From Eutreptiella sp. 'Long Island Sound 2002' (Eukaryota; Euglenozoa; Euglenophyceae; Eutreptiales; Eutreptiaceae), in NCBI GenBank assembly GCA_964036045.1, contig OZ038382.1, positions 107,344,578 through 107,408,577 of the forward strand: a stretch of DNA of 64,000 bases. Direction: 5' to 3'. Each line of letters begins with the position of its first letter. Position 1 is the stretch's first letter. The notes beneath the pieces were generated by a model, which saw nothing but the letters and a program-made list of their open reading frames with translations, made no database searches and was not told the origin of the DNA. This document shows, in pieces, positions 1-10,415 of this stretch. The translations under genes were made by a program, and so were the position numbers.

Positions 1-2
1 AC

Positions 3-307
3 AAAGTTCTCGAGGTACTGATGAAGGGCGAGATTGTTAAACTTGACATCCCTGCCCCCTTCGATGGGTTGCGAGTTTTCAATCGAGACAGCATAAAGCC
101 CTACATCCATCGAGAGGGACAGCCGGTGTGGGAGTTCCCGATGCCCCCTGTCAAAACTTGAGAATTCCTCAAATTGTCAAGATCCTGGCTAGACGTCGAG
201 TGGGATCTAGAAAGCGCCGCACGTTCCTGTACCGTTGTGAATGGGATGACGACACATGGTCTTGGGAGTCGAGCAAAGCTCTGGAGGAGGATCCTGTGTA
301 CCTTTAG
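3..307 (+). pseudogene. Element A: 3' end of chromovirus pol (integrase tail and chromodomain), frameshifted
   Basis: Two overlapping frames carry the end of a Ty3/gypsy polyprotein. Frame 3 (3-161) reads EVLMKGEIVKLDIPAPFDGL and on to PPVKT-stop, the kind of tail that follows an integrase core. Frame 2 (about 143-307) reads a short chromodomain-like block with CEWDDDTWSWES and ends at TAG 305-307. A +/-1 frameshift near 150-160 separates them, so this copy is broken. The rest of pol lies left of the window. The chromodomain call rests on the W-rich core and its position at the pol C-terminus; it is shorter than the chromodomains of elements B, C, E and F. Confidence 0.6.
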
Positions 308-368
308 TTTCTTCGACTCCACCCTGAGTGACCTTACTCTTCTCTGCAGTGTGGTTTTCCAAATACTC

Positions 369-959
369 ATGCGAGGCTCCGGGTCGACAGCCGGAGCCTA
401 CGCCTACGGTACTACATCCCAGACGCCCCGAACTTCTCGACCTCCACCTCCTCGAGCATCACCGTCGGACGTCATCGATGTTGACGCGATCAATGACAAC
501 GATGGTGCCAAATCCCCAGCGAGGTCGATCTCAGCTCTCCGCTGTTGGTCGGTAGCATCAGCGCCAACTCGACCGAGTCGACCTCTCCATCCATTCGAAG
601 CACCGAACTACAGCCAGTCGGCATATGCTGGGAGCTCGAAAGGAAAAGGAGGCCCCTTGTCGAAAGGAGGCAAGGGAGGTGTGTTCCCTCGCGGGGAATT
701 TGCAGGAATGGCACCGAGTGGACGACCCGTCATATCAGGAGGCACCACAAGCTTGGAAGTGCTCGAGATAGCCCTGGCCAGCTGGCCTCTCCTGGAATCG
801 ACCAAGGGAGGGACCCCACCCCGCATGCACCCGGAACACTGCAAGCTGTATGGACCCCCGCCCCCAGTCGATGCAGAATACTTTCGAGAGCGGTGCTCGT
901 GCCCCGATTGGTTCGATTCTGATGAGGATCTTGCTTGCTGCACGAAATACGACGACTGA
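369..959 (+). pseudogene. Element A extra ORF, N-terminal part (unknown function)
   Basis: An ATG-started frame of 196 codons beginning 62 bases after the chromodomain stop. The product is low-complexity (Ser/Pro/Gly-rich, with PRTSRPPPPRASP and SKGKGGPLSKGGKGG stretches) and ends in a Cys-containing acidic segment (RCSCPDWFDSDEDLACCTK). It overlaps the next frame by 25 bases and is probably its N-terminal part, separated by a frameshift somewhere between 930 and 1090. No signal peptide or membrane segment is visible. I do not recognise a family. Its place between pol and the PPT makes it part of the retroelement rather than a host gene. Confidence 0.45.
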
Positions 960-3391
960 TCCCCTTCCTTTGTTCAGCGCCTGGATGGGCCGACAGTTCT
1001 TGGACATCCAGGCCGAACACCTGGACATCAAGGCCATCCAGGGACGAACCGTCAAGGGGACCGAATACCGGAGAGCCGAATACCTCCAGCTATAACAACC
1101 ACCATAACGCTGCCCCCAACGACTGGGTCGACCAATCCTGGCAGTCGAATGCCCCGAGGACGCAAGCTTCTACTCGAACGAACCGATCCGACTCTTACTA
1201 CTACAATGACGACGATGAACCCTCGCCACTGGAGTCCGACGACGAGGAGGATTATGCGTACGAGCCTTCACCGTACGACGCCACAGAAAGTTGGTCGACA
1301 CCACCGCCCAGCTACGATTCTGTGCTGGCGCCAGAACCGCAGTGGCAGCCCTATAACATGCCGCAATACAACCATGAAATCGAGACCGTCGATCAACTTC
1401 AACACTTGGGTACGTTCGGAATGAAGCCACCCTATCGATTTGGGACACACGGAGACAATCCAATGAAATCAGAATACACCAAGCTCGAACCATCGGTACT
1501 CACTATTGCGTCGAGCGCCATGGCTCCTCAACGAGCAAGGCACGTATTCCTGAACGAACACCATGCTGCAGTTGTGAGGAAGACGAATGCCACTATCACC
1601 AAGTTAGGCAAGACCATCAACATCGACAGTTGGGCACGAACCGCACCATTCCCTTACGAGATGGCGCAAAGCGCACCTGACACATCTTTCGATGAGCGTG
1701 GGAATGCCGGTGGCAAGCCCGGCTACCAGTGGTATACAAAAATCGAAGTGGCTTGCCAGAATTCTCGAGGGGCCCTCGTCGACTGGCGACACTGCGACGA
1801 AGAGCTCGATTGGGGATTCCGACAAAATCTCTCCGAATATGACCTGCCGAATCAAATTGCTCGACTCAACCGTATGCATCAGGAGATCTCAGGAATCGAC
1901 GACCTGATAAATGTGGCCGATGGAATACACCTGATCTTTGGGTACCGACGCCTCTGGACCCAGGACAAGATGAAACGAGAAGCCCCCGTTGCCGTTTCGA
2001 TCCTTGGAGTTATTCGCGATCTCCAGAAGGTTTGCCAGGAGAACGACTGGCTCTTCGAAGATCGAGCCACCTTTCTCGCGTACAAAGTCGATTTGCTTCT
2101 TCGCCGACACCAACTGCGAGGTCTACGAGGCACCTCTCGACTTGGGTATAAGCGGTATGGGTGCGCTCCACATCGAAGACAGGACCTTGCAGTCCAGCTC
2201 CAGGAGTACTTTCGACTCAGAGAACAGACCGAACCCTATGCGTACAACGCCGTCGCACCAGGTGCCCCCATCGATCTTGTCCAGTTGGCGACGATTTACC
2301 AGACTGGACCCGGACGGCTCGGATACCACGACTTCGATAAGGCAATCTGACGAGTTGCTGCCCTTCACTCGACCAGTGAGGAGTATGTCAACCTCTTTCC
2401 TTTCGTGGACGCCGCCGATTTGGTTCGACGCATGGGTACCTCGAAATACCTCATGTCCCCCTTTGAGGCCGGATACGAAGGTGGACAACGTTGGCGTCGA
2501 GCGGTCCAGTTCCGAAGGGATGTCTATGCTGATGAACGGGGGGAGGTCAAGCCCGCTGACTCGCCCGCGAGTGACCCGTTCCACCCGGACCCCGTCGACC
2601 AGCGGTTTTTGCCGGCAGAGTCGAACGCCTATCAGCACCACTTCGACATCCCGTTCTCCAAGTACCTCACGCCAATCAATGATGATTTCAAGGCTGCCCA
2701 TCGACGCAAGGTCAGCTGCCGAGACCAAGTCTTCGAAGCGGTCATTGTTCACACGGCTTCCAGCCTTGTGACAGCAGAAGTGGTTCGATTTGCTCTGCAG
2801 AGTTCCCTCGCTGATGGTCAGTATGTACATCAACACCTCGGTTGACTCCAAGAAGAAGGTTCTCGAACCGACATGCTTGAGGTCATTGACCGATATGCCC
2901 TCGGCCCTGGACTCGATGACGTCAGTGCCATCATTGTTGTGCGACGAGTTTCGATTGGTGACACGCCATGGTGGCGAGTCGATACGCGAACTGGTCCGCT
3001 CTACCACAGCATGGCCACTGGTACTGGTTGAAAGGAAACCTATCGATGGTCTACTGGTCGACATGACAGGTTCTCCTCTGAAGTTACCAATCGGACCGAT
3101 CTGTGGAGCGAGGACGCTTGGAAACCGTCGAACCTTTGGGATTTCTATTCGACCAAGGCACAAACATTGGGACCTGGACAATTTGGAGCGCTTGCCCGTG
3201 AACATGTTATCGTATTCCAGTACAAGTGCCCCGCCGACGGCCGACCTGGTGATCCCAACCTTCGATTGCTAAACCATCGATCTGGTATCCTGATTCAGAA
3301 GCGTGATATTTGTCGACACTACACGGGTCATGACACCTTCAAGTTGGTGGCTGGCATCGAGACACTGAAGGAAGTGCACCAAGTGTGTTGA
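935..3391 (+). pseudogene. Element A extra ORF, main part: one frame with three internal TGA codons
   Basis: A single frame runs from 935 to the TGA at 3389-3391 (818 codons) and is interrupted only by TGA at 2348-2350, 2843-2845 and 3029-3031. Sequence on both sides of each stop keeps a normal, non-repetitive protein character. The N-terminal part has an acidic linker (YYYNDDDEPSPLESDDEEDYAYE); the remainder is globular-looking, with many Trp/Tyr/Arg and no transmembrane helix or signal peptide. A C-terminal stretch has several Cys/His (YKCPADGRPGDP, DICRHYTGHD). It is not gag, pol or a recognisable envelope. The codons favour CGA and the tetranucleotide TCGA, so CGA-to-TGA decay would explain the stops. 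Function unknown. Confidence 0.5.
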
Positions 3392-3935
3392 CTCCAGGTG
3401 GATCGTTCATCCACGTTTACGTGGGGCACGGACTGCTGATTCGACAAGTCTGAATGCCAAGTAATGGCTGGTTCGACATGACTGGATGCAAAGTAAAGGC
3501 TTATCCGACAGTCTGGATGCCATCAATGCTATCGACTGCCTTCATATGTCCTGTCGAGTAGACAGATGTATATGCCTGTTGGCTGTTTGTCTACTGGGCA
3601 AGCAGCTTCGATAGCTGTGCCCAATGCTATGGTATATTTTCTGGTTCGACGTGCCCACAGCCTTGCTGTGGGTACAGCGCCCCTGCAGTGTGCCTGGCGA
3701 AGTTGTCTTCTGCAGCTTCCGCCAAGAAACAGCCGTGGCAGAGTCAAACACAGCGTATGAATGAGGCGGTGACGACAGGTATACCAGGACTGCACCCCAG
3801 TGTGTGAGTTTCGACCACTGTTATGCTTCTGTAGCCAGCACATGTCGAGGTTGAAAAAGTTTTTTTCCCTGGGCCTGCTCTGCAGATTCGACATTGTGAC
3901 GCCCACCCAGAGGAGTCAGACCTCTTCGAGGTCTC
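3392..3935 (+). other. Element A 3' untranslated region
   Basis: No credible ORF. Repeated 'ctggatgc' / 'tcgac' phrases occur at 3420-3530. A perfect 7-bp hairpin (CCCACAG, loop CCTTG, CTGTGGG) lies near 3652-3670, and a looser GTAGACA/TGTCTAC stem with a 20-25 base loop near 3560-3596. Confidence 0.5.
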
Positions 3936-3948
3936 AAGGGGGGGGTAG
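3936..3948 (+). promoter_or_regulatory. Element A polypurine tract
   Basis: AAGGGGGGGGTAG immediately precedes TGTTATGG, the expected arrangement of plus-strand primer then LTR start. It fits the + orientation of the chromodomain upstream. The other LTR is outside the window, so it cannot be confirmed by pairing. Confidence 0.55.
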
Positions 3949-4440
3949 TGTTATGGCTTCGAACAGTAGTAGTGTTATGGCTTCGAACAACAGCAGCGCA
4001 GCAAGCGCGCAAGTCGCAAGTCGCAGTCGCAATCGCACTGCAGTCTGTGAATACTAAAGAAGCATCGAATGCCAACTGTGTGAATGAGCGCTTTAAGATA
4101 CTTCGATCTCTGAACAGGGTTTTTGTCTTCGAGATTGTGTTATGTATTGGTGCCCCGTCTAAAGATCCTGCGAGGTTTGTCAATTTGGGATTTTGGATTT
4201 TGAGAAACAAAGAGGCACAGAAGTACAAGTTGAGTTCCCAAGAAACAAACCACAACACATTTTGGTAACAGGATAGAGCTAACACTATTAGCACCTGTTC
4301 AGAAGAGTTTTCAGTCGCTACGCCCGCATTAAAGCACAGGCGGAGCAGCACGGAGCACGCGCACACAACAGGAGCACCAGGCGAGCACGCGCGCACGAAC
4401 AGGCCTCGACTGAATTTCTAGAGGGCATGGATAGCTATCC
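3949..4440 (+). repeat. Putative start of element A 3' LTR (right edge unresolved)
   Basis: The sequence begins TGTTATGG after the PPT. A near-perfect 24-base tandem duplication (periods starting 3946 and 3970) spans the supposed LTR start. Beyond it is AT-moderate DNA with no ORF. The right boundary is not visible because the 5' LTR is off-window and element B's 3' end abuts somewhere before 4632. Confidence 0.35.
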
Positions 4441-4632
4441 TGTTGACTAAGAAGCAATTCCATAATAGGATTCTTGAAATTCTATTATCCGAAATAGCCT
4501 GAAATTAATACAAACAGAAAGTGTCGACTGATTGGCTTCACAGTGGCACACGGCATAAAACCAGGAAGCAGATCGGGTTAGATACCATGAAACACAAGAC
4601 CATTTGAGAGGGAGGGCATGGGATACGCGTCA

Positions 4633-4642
4633 CCCCCCTCCG
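4633..4642 (-). promoter_or_regulatory. Element B polypurine tract / edge of its 3' LTR
   Basis: On the - strand GGAGGGGGG is followed by TGACGCG, matching the PPT-then-TG layout seen for C (AAGGAGGGGGG|TGAAGCGG) and E/F (GAGAAGGGGGG|TGAAGCCGG). Element B's LTR would extend leftward from 4632 toward about 4440-4520, but its other edge and its partner LTR are not in the window. Confidence 0.5.
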
Positions 4643-6330
4643 TAGAGCATATCCACGGTCCAGGGATGCGTGAAGGGGTATGCTCGCTCCTTGTTGATCC
4701 TTGGGAGCGTGTACCATGCCCAACCTGGTCAGGAAGCACAAACATGACCACAGCAGAAAAACCTAAAAATCACGAACATATCGCCTCGTTGGGGCGAACC
4801 ATCATCACCACTGAATCCGCGACCCCCCAAATATGGTACCCAAAGCTGGAAAGATGAAAAAGGGAAATTTTTTTTTCGACCTTAAAAATTGTTTTTTTTT
4901 GTTTTTCAGCAACTTTCTCAGCCGATTTTGCCCAGGCGAGAGCAGGAGGGAAACAGATGGCACCGTTGGACCAGGCACTGCTATTGAATGGCTGTGGGTA
5001 TCCACGGATTTGTGCAACTCCAGGACATGTCAAAATGGCGGGCCAGACAAATTTTCGAGAACTGCTACTATTTTTAGTAACAAACCTAAAATTGAGATCT
5101 CGAAATGGAGGGAGCCTGGAGGGAAACTGACCTCACCAGTGCGTCCGGCACACTTATTTAGTGCTTACCGACGTCGAGGAATCGCGAAACGGGGGCGGTA
5201 GGGTGGCATTCTAAAAAAAGAAATTTGCTGAAAATGTTCAAAAAATAGAACGTGGTGACCTAAAAGTAGACATGTCATTTTTGGACTCAAATACCACAAA
5301 CAGATGTCGTGGTTGCGTCTGGCAACCTCAGAATAGGGTTAGGTGACCTCAAATATTCAAGGAACAAGCCAACAGACAATGGGGCTGAGGGAAGGAAAGC
5401 AAAATTGACGCAACTTCATATCCACGCAGACTCTCGAATTGCGCAACTAAGTAGTCTACGAACAATCTCATATAGCGGAGGTGTCGCTTCTGCGGATGTA
5501 GATACCCCATGCTCTACTGAAAAAATTCATGGGTCTTGACATGCAGTAGTTCGTCGGAGTCCACTGAGAAAGCGGCGACCGACCGCGTACGCTGGTAGCA
5601 CACCCGCCCCAAGACTGATCTCGGTTCCATAATCTCGTCTCATGTCAAGGAATTTGGGTTGAGGGGGTACCTTGGAGGCTTGGAGCATGAGTAAAGACAT
5701 CTCTGCAGCAAAGGAAGACATTTGAACATCAAAATTCAGGTCAAGAGGCATACAAGTGCATCCTGTCACCGAGAAGAGGGAGCAAAACCTCCTAAATTCT
5801 AGAAGATTTGAACCACTGAAATTCATACCAAAATCGATCAATATGAAGTGAGCACACACATATTTTTTTTTGTCATAGGTTAAGAGGAGTAGTAAGTCTC
5901 AAACCTACTCCATGGTTAGGGTAAGGCTCAAATATAGGACAACGCAACAAAGACAGCACAATTCAGGGGGAAGGAGTGAGTCAAACAAGTGGAGAAGCTT
6001 AGAAACGCAAATAAAGTGACAATTCAACAAGTGCCATGAATTGATCACACACACTCACTCATTCGCAGTGCTGATGGCAACAACACCCGTTGCGCAACGT
6101 CGTATGGGCCAAAATTACCCAAGTATGAATCTGGGGGACCTGAATGTGTATGATGTATGGCTTGCGCCCGTGCATCTGGTAAAGTCCGTAAAATAAAAAT
6201 ACAAAGCATTGTTCAAGGGTATGACATCAAAAAAAATGTCTCATGCAAACAAACTATTGCAAAGTACCAGTAAATCAAGTCCAATCGTAAAAAGTAAGAA
6301 TATGATGTAGAACACTCGACAAGGGGGTGA
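4643..6330 (-). other. Element B 3' untranslated region
   Basis: About 1.7 kb between the B PPT and the end of its pol, without credible ORFs. It holds T/A-rich runs (4868-4915, 5860-5875) and, 221 bases from the pol stop, the 23-base palindromic motif shared with element C. C has a similarly long 3' region. Confidence 0.5.
6087..6109 (-). promoter_or_regulatory. 23-base motif shared by the 3' regions of B and C (copy in B)
   Basis: The stretch contains the perfect 12-bp palindrome CGTTGCGCAACG followed by TCGTATGGGC and is identical to 11627-11649 in element C, although surrounding bases differ. It sits about 220-240 bases downstream of the pol stop in both elements. Function unknown. Confidence 0.5.
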
Positions 6331-7558
6331 TCAGCCTCCCATAGTACAGCATGCATCCTCGAAGGGATCAGTGAGGGACAAGATTTTGTCCTCAGCTTGC
6401 ATGATGGCAGCCATCAAGTCCTTGGCGGAGATGTCGACGCCCCTTTGACCGAGATAGGCTTGCCACACTTTGTTGATGGGGGGCACAAATGATGAGGGAG
6501 GTACCCAGGAGTCATGAGACTTCCCGCATCCTTTCCACTTCACCTTGAACTCAATTCCACCCGGGACGGCAGGGTTTGGCCGGTGGCTCAAAACCTTGTC
6601 AACGACATAGTCGTCCTCCTTAAGGTATTCATCCTCGTCGGGGACGTCCTCATGTTGGGTGTACTGGAAGTCCACGTGCTTCCCCGTGATATCCGGAACA
6701 GCGTCCTCCAATTGAGTCTCGTGCCGGGTTTCGAATTGAGAGGGACCCGTTTGGACGAGAAAGGTGTTTGGACCAACCCTCTTGGCAATCTTACCAGGGG
6801 TATACCAAGTCTTCGTCCGATGAGTGTCCAACGGCCAGGATCCTTCAACCCAGTCATGGCCTCCAACCTTGAAAGAGGTGACGGGGCCCTTGGGTGTCTT
6901 TTCTTGCCGCTTAGCATGCTCCTTTTCAAGAGCATCTTTCACCAGTTTGGCAGTGTCTTCGGCCTCTTCAAATGCCTCCACGGCATCTTTGGCAAGACTG
7001 GTGGTGTACTAGGGAACGGAGCCACTCAACCTGTCACTGGTGAAGAGAATTTGGTGGGCAGAGACACCGAATGGTGTGGGAAAGTTCTGGTAGGCTTGGA
7101 TGGCTCTCCACATTTCCCTCAACCAATTCTTCTTTGGGTGCTCCAGGTGAAGCTTGCGCAGCCTCTCAAAAACCTGGCGACCGGCCACTTCGGCTCGGCG
7201 ATTTGAACGACTAAAGTGTGCTACGGACGTGGCATGCCGTACACCCATGTAAGCACACATGGCCTTGAACCATCCACACGTGAACTGCGGGGCGTTGTCG
7301 CCGCAAATCGTCGCGGGGATGTCCAAAATGGTCAACCAATGCTTGATCATCTTCTCGGCCACTTCCTTGGCTGTTAGACCCTTTTCCTTGGCCAAAACGG
7401 CAACAAGGTCACCTGAATGGCAGTCGACAACAATGACTACACAATTCTATGCGTCCTTACCCACCTTAACTTCAGGCATGGAGAAAACATCCATGCTGAG
7501 GGGCTCCATGGGTCTATCGGGGATCGGCGTCCATTGTTGATCACCGGCCAGCGAGTAA
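6331..7558 (-). pseudogene. Element B pol, 3' part: integrase core to chromodomain
   Basis: Read on the - strand from 7558, this continues the pol fragment at 24452-25105 in frame once element C is removed. It encodes the integrase catalytic core (first Asp in SMDVFSMPEV, second in CGDNAPQF, Glu in NRRAEVAGR), a basic linker, the SH3-like region (TWYTPGKIAKRVG) and a chromodomain (KVKWKGCGKSHDSWVPPSSF), ending near DPFEDACCTMGG. In-frame TAG codons at 7447-7449 and 7009-7011 interrupt it. The closest relative in the window is element C, but the two are clearly different families or old copies. Not functional as it stands. Confidence 0.8.
7555..7558. repeat. Target-site duplication GTAA, left of element C
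   Basis: GTAA here is repeated at 24448-24451 directly after the right LTR. Removing the element and one copy restores a continuous B reading frame (..CNSGNYSLAGD..). Confidence 0.8.
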
Positions 7559-10404
7559 TGACGCGTTCCCGTGGGGGGCCGGCCACGGGACGCTGCGGTG
7601 GACACGCGCAAGTGAGCAGGCAGGCAAAGCACTACGCTCACAGGGGCATCAATGCGCTCATGTCATGTGACAAAGCGTTTCAGGATCCTTGCCACTCTGC
7701 AACAAGGGAACGAAAGTATGTACAGCAACACATCAGGATATGTACACATGGGGTTAAGACTGGACTGGGGTAAGGGCATTACAGGACAATACACACTCAG
7801 TCCCAACTCGTATCCCAATCCCAGGTCCGACCCTCTCAGTGGCTGGTGGGGGCGGGGGCTCAAACACAACCCATGCCCTGCTCAGTCCGGACGCTGAAAC
7901 CCTGCCGATGGGGGAGGTGTCGCGCCCCGCCACAGGCGAGTTCCTCAGAACCAAGGTGCTCCAAGGTCAACCGACAGTGGTATCCCAGGCTCTCTTAACA
8001 GCAGGTCCCAACTCCTCTCTGAGCCAGAGATATGGCCCCGCCATTATCCCTCAGGAGTTGGTAGCTGAAAATGGGCTGTTTCAGCCCAAACTGATATTAG
8101 CTCCAAAATCTCGAAAATTGACCCCTCGTCCGGACCCGCCAGAGGTAGGGACGAGGCAACTGACCCTATGCCCTTCGAGTGCGAACTCTCTGGAGCCCTC
8201 ACCCAACTTGGTTCCCTCTGAGGTCCCCGAATCAGGGCAACACGTGTTCGTCACGTGGGGTCATGATTGCCAAAACGGCAAAATCGGCCGTCTCGGGCGA
8301 CCGTCCAGGGTAGGAAATCTTGGCGACATTGACGCGCCAAGCCTCGATTCACAACGCTTGATATCCCCTTTGGTCCCATGCCCTGGGTTATTGCTTGCTG
8401 TCACGCCGGCTGCTTACTGTTCACCGAGGGGATGACCACACGGACGGGGCAGAAAGCAACATGCGGTGCAAAGGTGGGGATCGTGGATCGCACCAAAAGT
8501 TGGACAACTCCGGATGAGCCAGAGGAGCAAATACGAAACTCAAGGGCGTTCAACCCTCGGTCATATGCTACAATATGCGCACTTCATTCCTGGCTAGATA
8601 CCGTGCCCCATGGAGATATGGTAATTCCAATATGGCATACAATGGCAAAAACAGCGAAATTTGGCCAAAATGGCCCGCATTCATGATTCCATATCTCCAT
8701 GGCCACGGCGAGGATCCTTTCAACCAAAAATGCGATAGACACATGGGACTTAGGTCCCAATACATGCCACTTGCCATCTCTCATGGTCACCTCTAGCTAT
8801 CTTTTCCATTGGAGGGAAAGTGACACACGTATGGGGCAGAATGGCAACATACCCCAAATTGGGTGACTCACAACTCTCCCATCAAGACGAGAGGCCACAT
8901 GGGGAAACACCCCATTCGATGTGGGCTTATGTGCCCTCTCCGAATTGCCCTTACCCTTGGTCAAGTGGCGCACGCAACCTCGGGGGTGAAATCAGGGGGA
9001 GAAGGAGTTTGTGGCCATTTTGGGCAAAACGGCCAAAATTCACCCAAAAGTGGTCCCTCCAAATATCGTATCTCCGTATCACGAAAGAAAGGAGCCTCGG
9101 GCTTTTGCATGGATGCAAACCGAAGCTTTGCTTCCCTTTTGCAACAAGGGTTGATGTTCAAAGCACAATGAAAGCATTTTAAACACCTCAATCCTTGATG
9201 CACACTATTTATGGGAAAAAATGCATATATCGGCGATATTGGCATGAGCATATCTTTGGGACCTTGAGGAGCAAAAATATGAGTAAACACTTTTGGAGTG
9301 GGCCCATAGTAGGTGCTTTCAAACATGCACCCTATGGTTAGATTGTCTCTGCCCACTCGTGTCATTAGTGCTTGCATATGAGCGCGTGTGCAAAGAGGCA
9401 ATGTGGCACGCGTGCTCACAAGGCGAAATAATATAAAAAAAAAGACAAGGTTGAAAAAATCAACCAACCCATCCACAATGTCCTTCGTGGTCTCTACTTT
9501 ACATATTGCCTTGGTTCAAGGCTCAACTCCCCAAAGGCTTCGAATACGAGCCTCGGGGGTCTGGCCATTTTGGCCTAATTTTCGACCAAAACTTGCCCTC
9601 TTTTGAAAATAGAGTTTTGGTACGCATTGAATTGCGTGGAGCCATCGTTGAGTTGGCTCGTAAAACGAAAATGGCCTCGGGCTCTTGGTCTTGTGAGCAT
9701 TGTGTTCGGTCATTAACGTTCATGCTCACAAGGGCACAAAGTCAGCGTTTGCGCACGCAAACGACTTGGGTTTGCGAGACCCATAGGCTGCCTAAACCAC
9801 CGCCATCGCCCGCTTCCCTAACCAAGATGATATGCCCGCGTGAAAGGGGCATGGATGAAAGACATAGGGGGGAGACGTAGGGTTCCGTGCGAACTCTTGG
9901 TCGTTGAGAAGCATGAGTTCGCACGATCGACGGAAAGCCTTGCGCGCTGATTTTCTCGAAAACGCAACGGCGAAAAATTCTGGTGAATACACCAGATGAA
10001 AGTTCATAAAATACCCTCTGGATTCCGCCCTTAAGATCTCTTAGAACCTCACAGGTACTCGAGAAAAGTCAATCACAAAACTCGCCACAGAGAAGCGACG
10101 AAGGCGCGCGAACAGGCGACATCAGGCGGCGATTTCACGACAATTAGAAATCGCGGTAGAAATCGGGTATTTCACCGATTTCTGACCGAAAATCGATCAA
10201 GACATTAAAGTCACGGTAATTCTACATCGATTTATTGGTTAGAAATCGGATTCCAGATTTCACTGGTTGGAGAACGGGGATAGCCGGTATCAACGGCTTC
10301 CGCACGGGTATGACGGCTCGCAGGCCTCCGGGCCATGGGCCATAACGGGTGTGACTGACCACAGGCCTCCGGGCCATGGGCCATAGGTTCTGGGTACCGC
10401 TTCA
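7559..10404 (-). repeat. Element C 3' LTR (left copy)
   Basis: 2846 bp, homologous throughout to 21601-24447; starts TGACGCG and ends CGCTTCA on the + strand. No credible coding capacity. It contains a perfect 14-bp inverted repeat (8608-8621 with 8689-8702) and, near its - strand start, a 24-base direct repeat (10321-10344 and 10362-10385) in the presumed U3 region. Confidence 0.92.
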
Positions 10405-10415
10405 CCCCCCTCCTT
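10405..10415 (-). promoter_or_regulatory. Element C polypurine tract
   Basis: On the - strand AAGGAGGGGGG abuts the LTR start TGAAGCGG exactly, marking the plus-strand primer of element C. Confidence 0.85.

Noticed and set aside
935-3391. Reading the A extra ORF as an envelope gene
   Set aside because: No signal peptide, membrane anchor or cleavage-like site is visible.
8863-9171. Short ORFs inside the element C LTRs (repeated at 22906-23214)
   Set aside because: No start context or domain, and low-complexity translation; present twice only because the LTR is duplicated.
9560-9580. GGCCATTTTGGCC phrase resembling part of the dinoflagellate spliced leader
   Set aside because: Only about 11 central bases match and it lies inside an LTR; not evidence for spliced-leader insertion or for the host.
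10321-10385. 24-base direct repeat near the C LTR end as a CRISPR-like array
   Set aside because: Only two units, with GC-rich spacer, inside the U3 region of an LTR in eukaryotic DNA.
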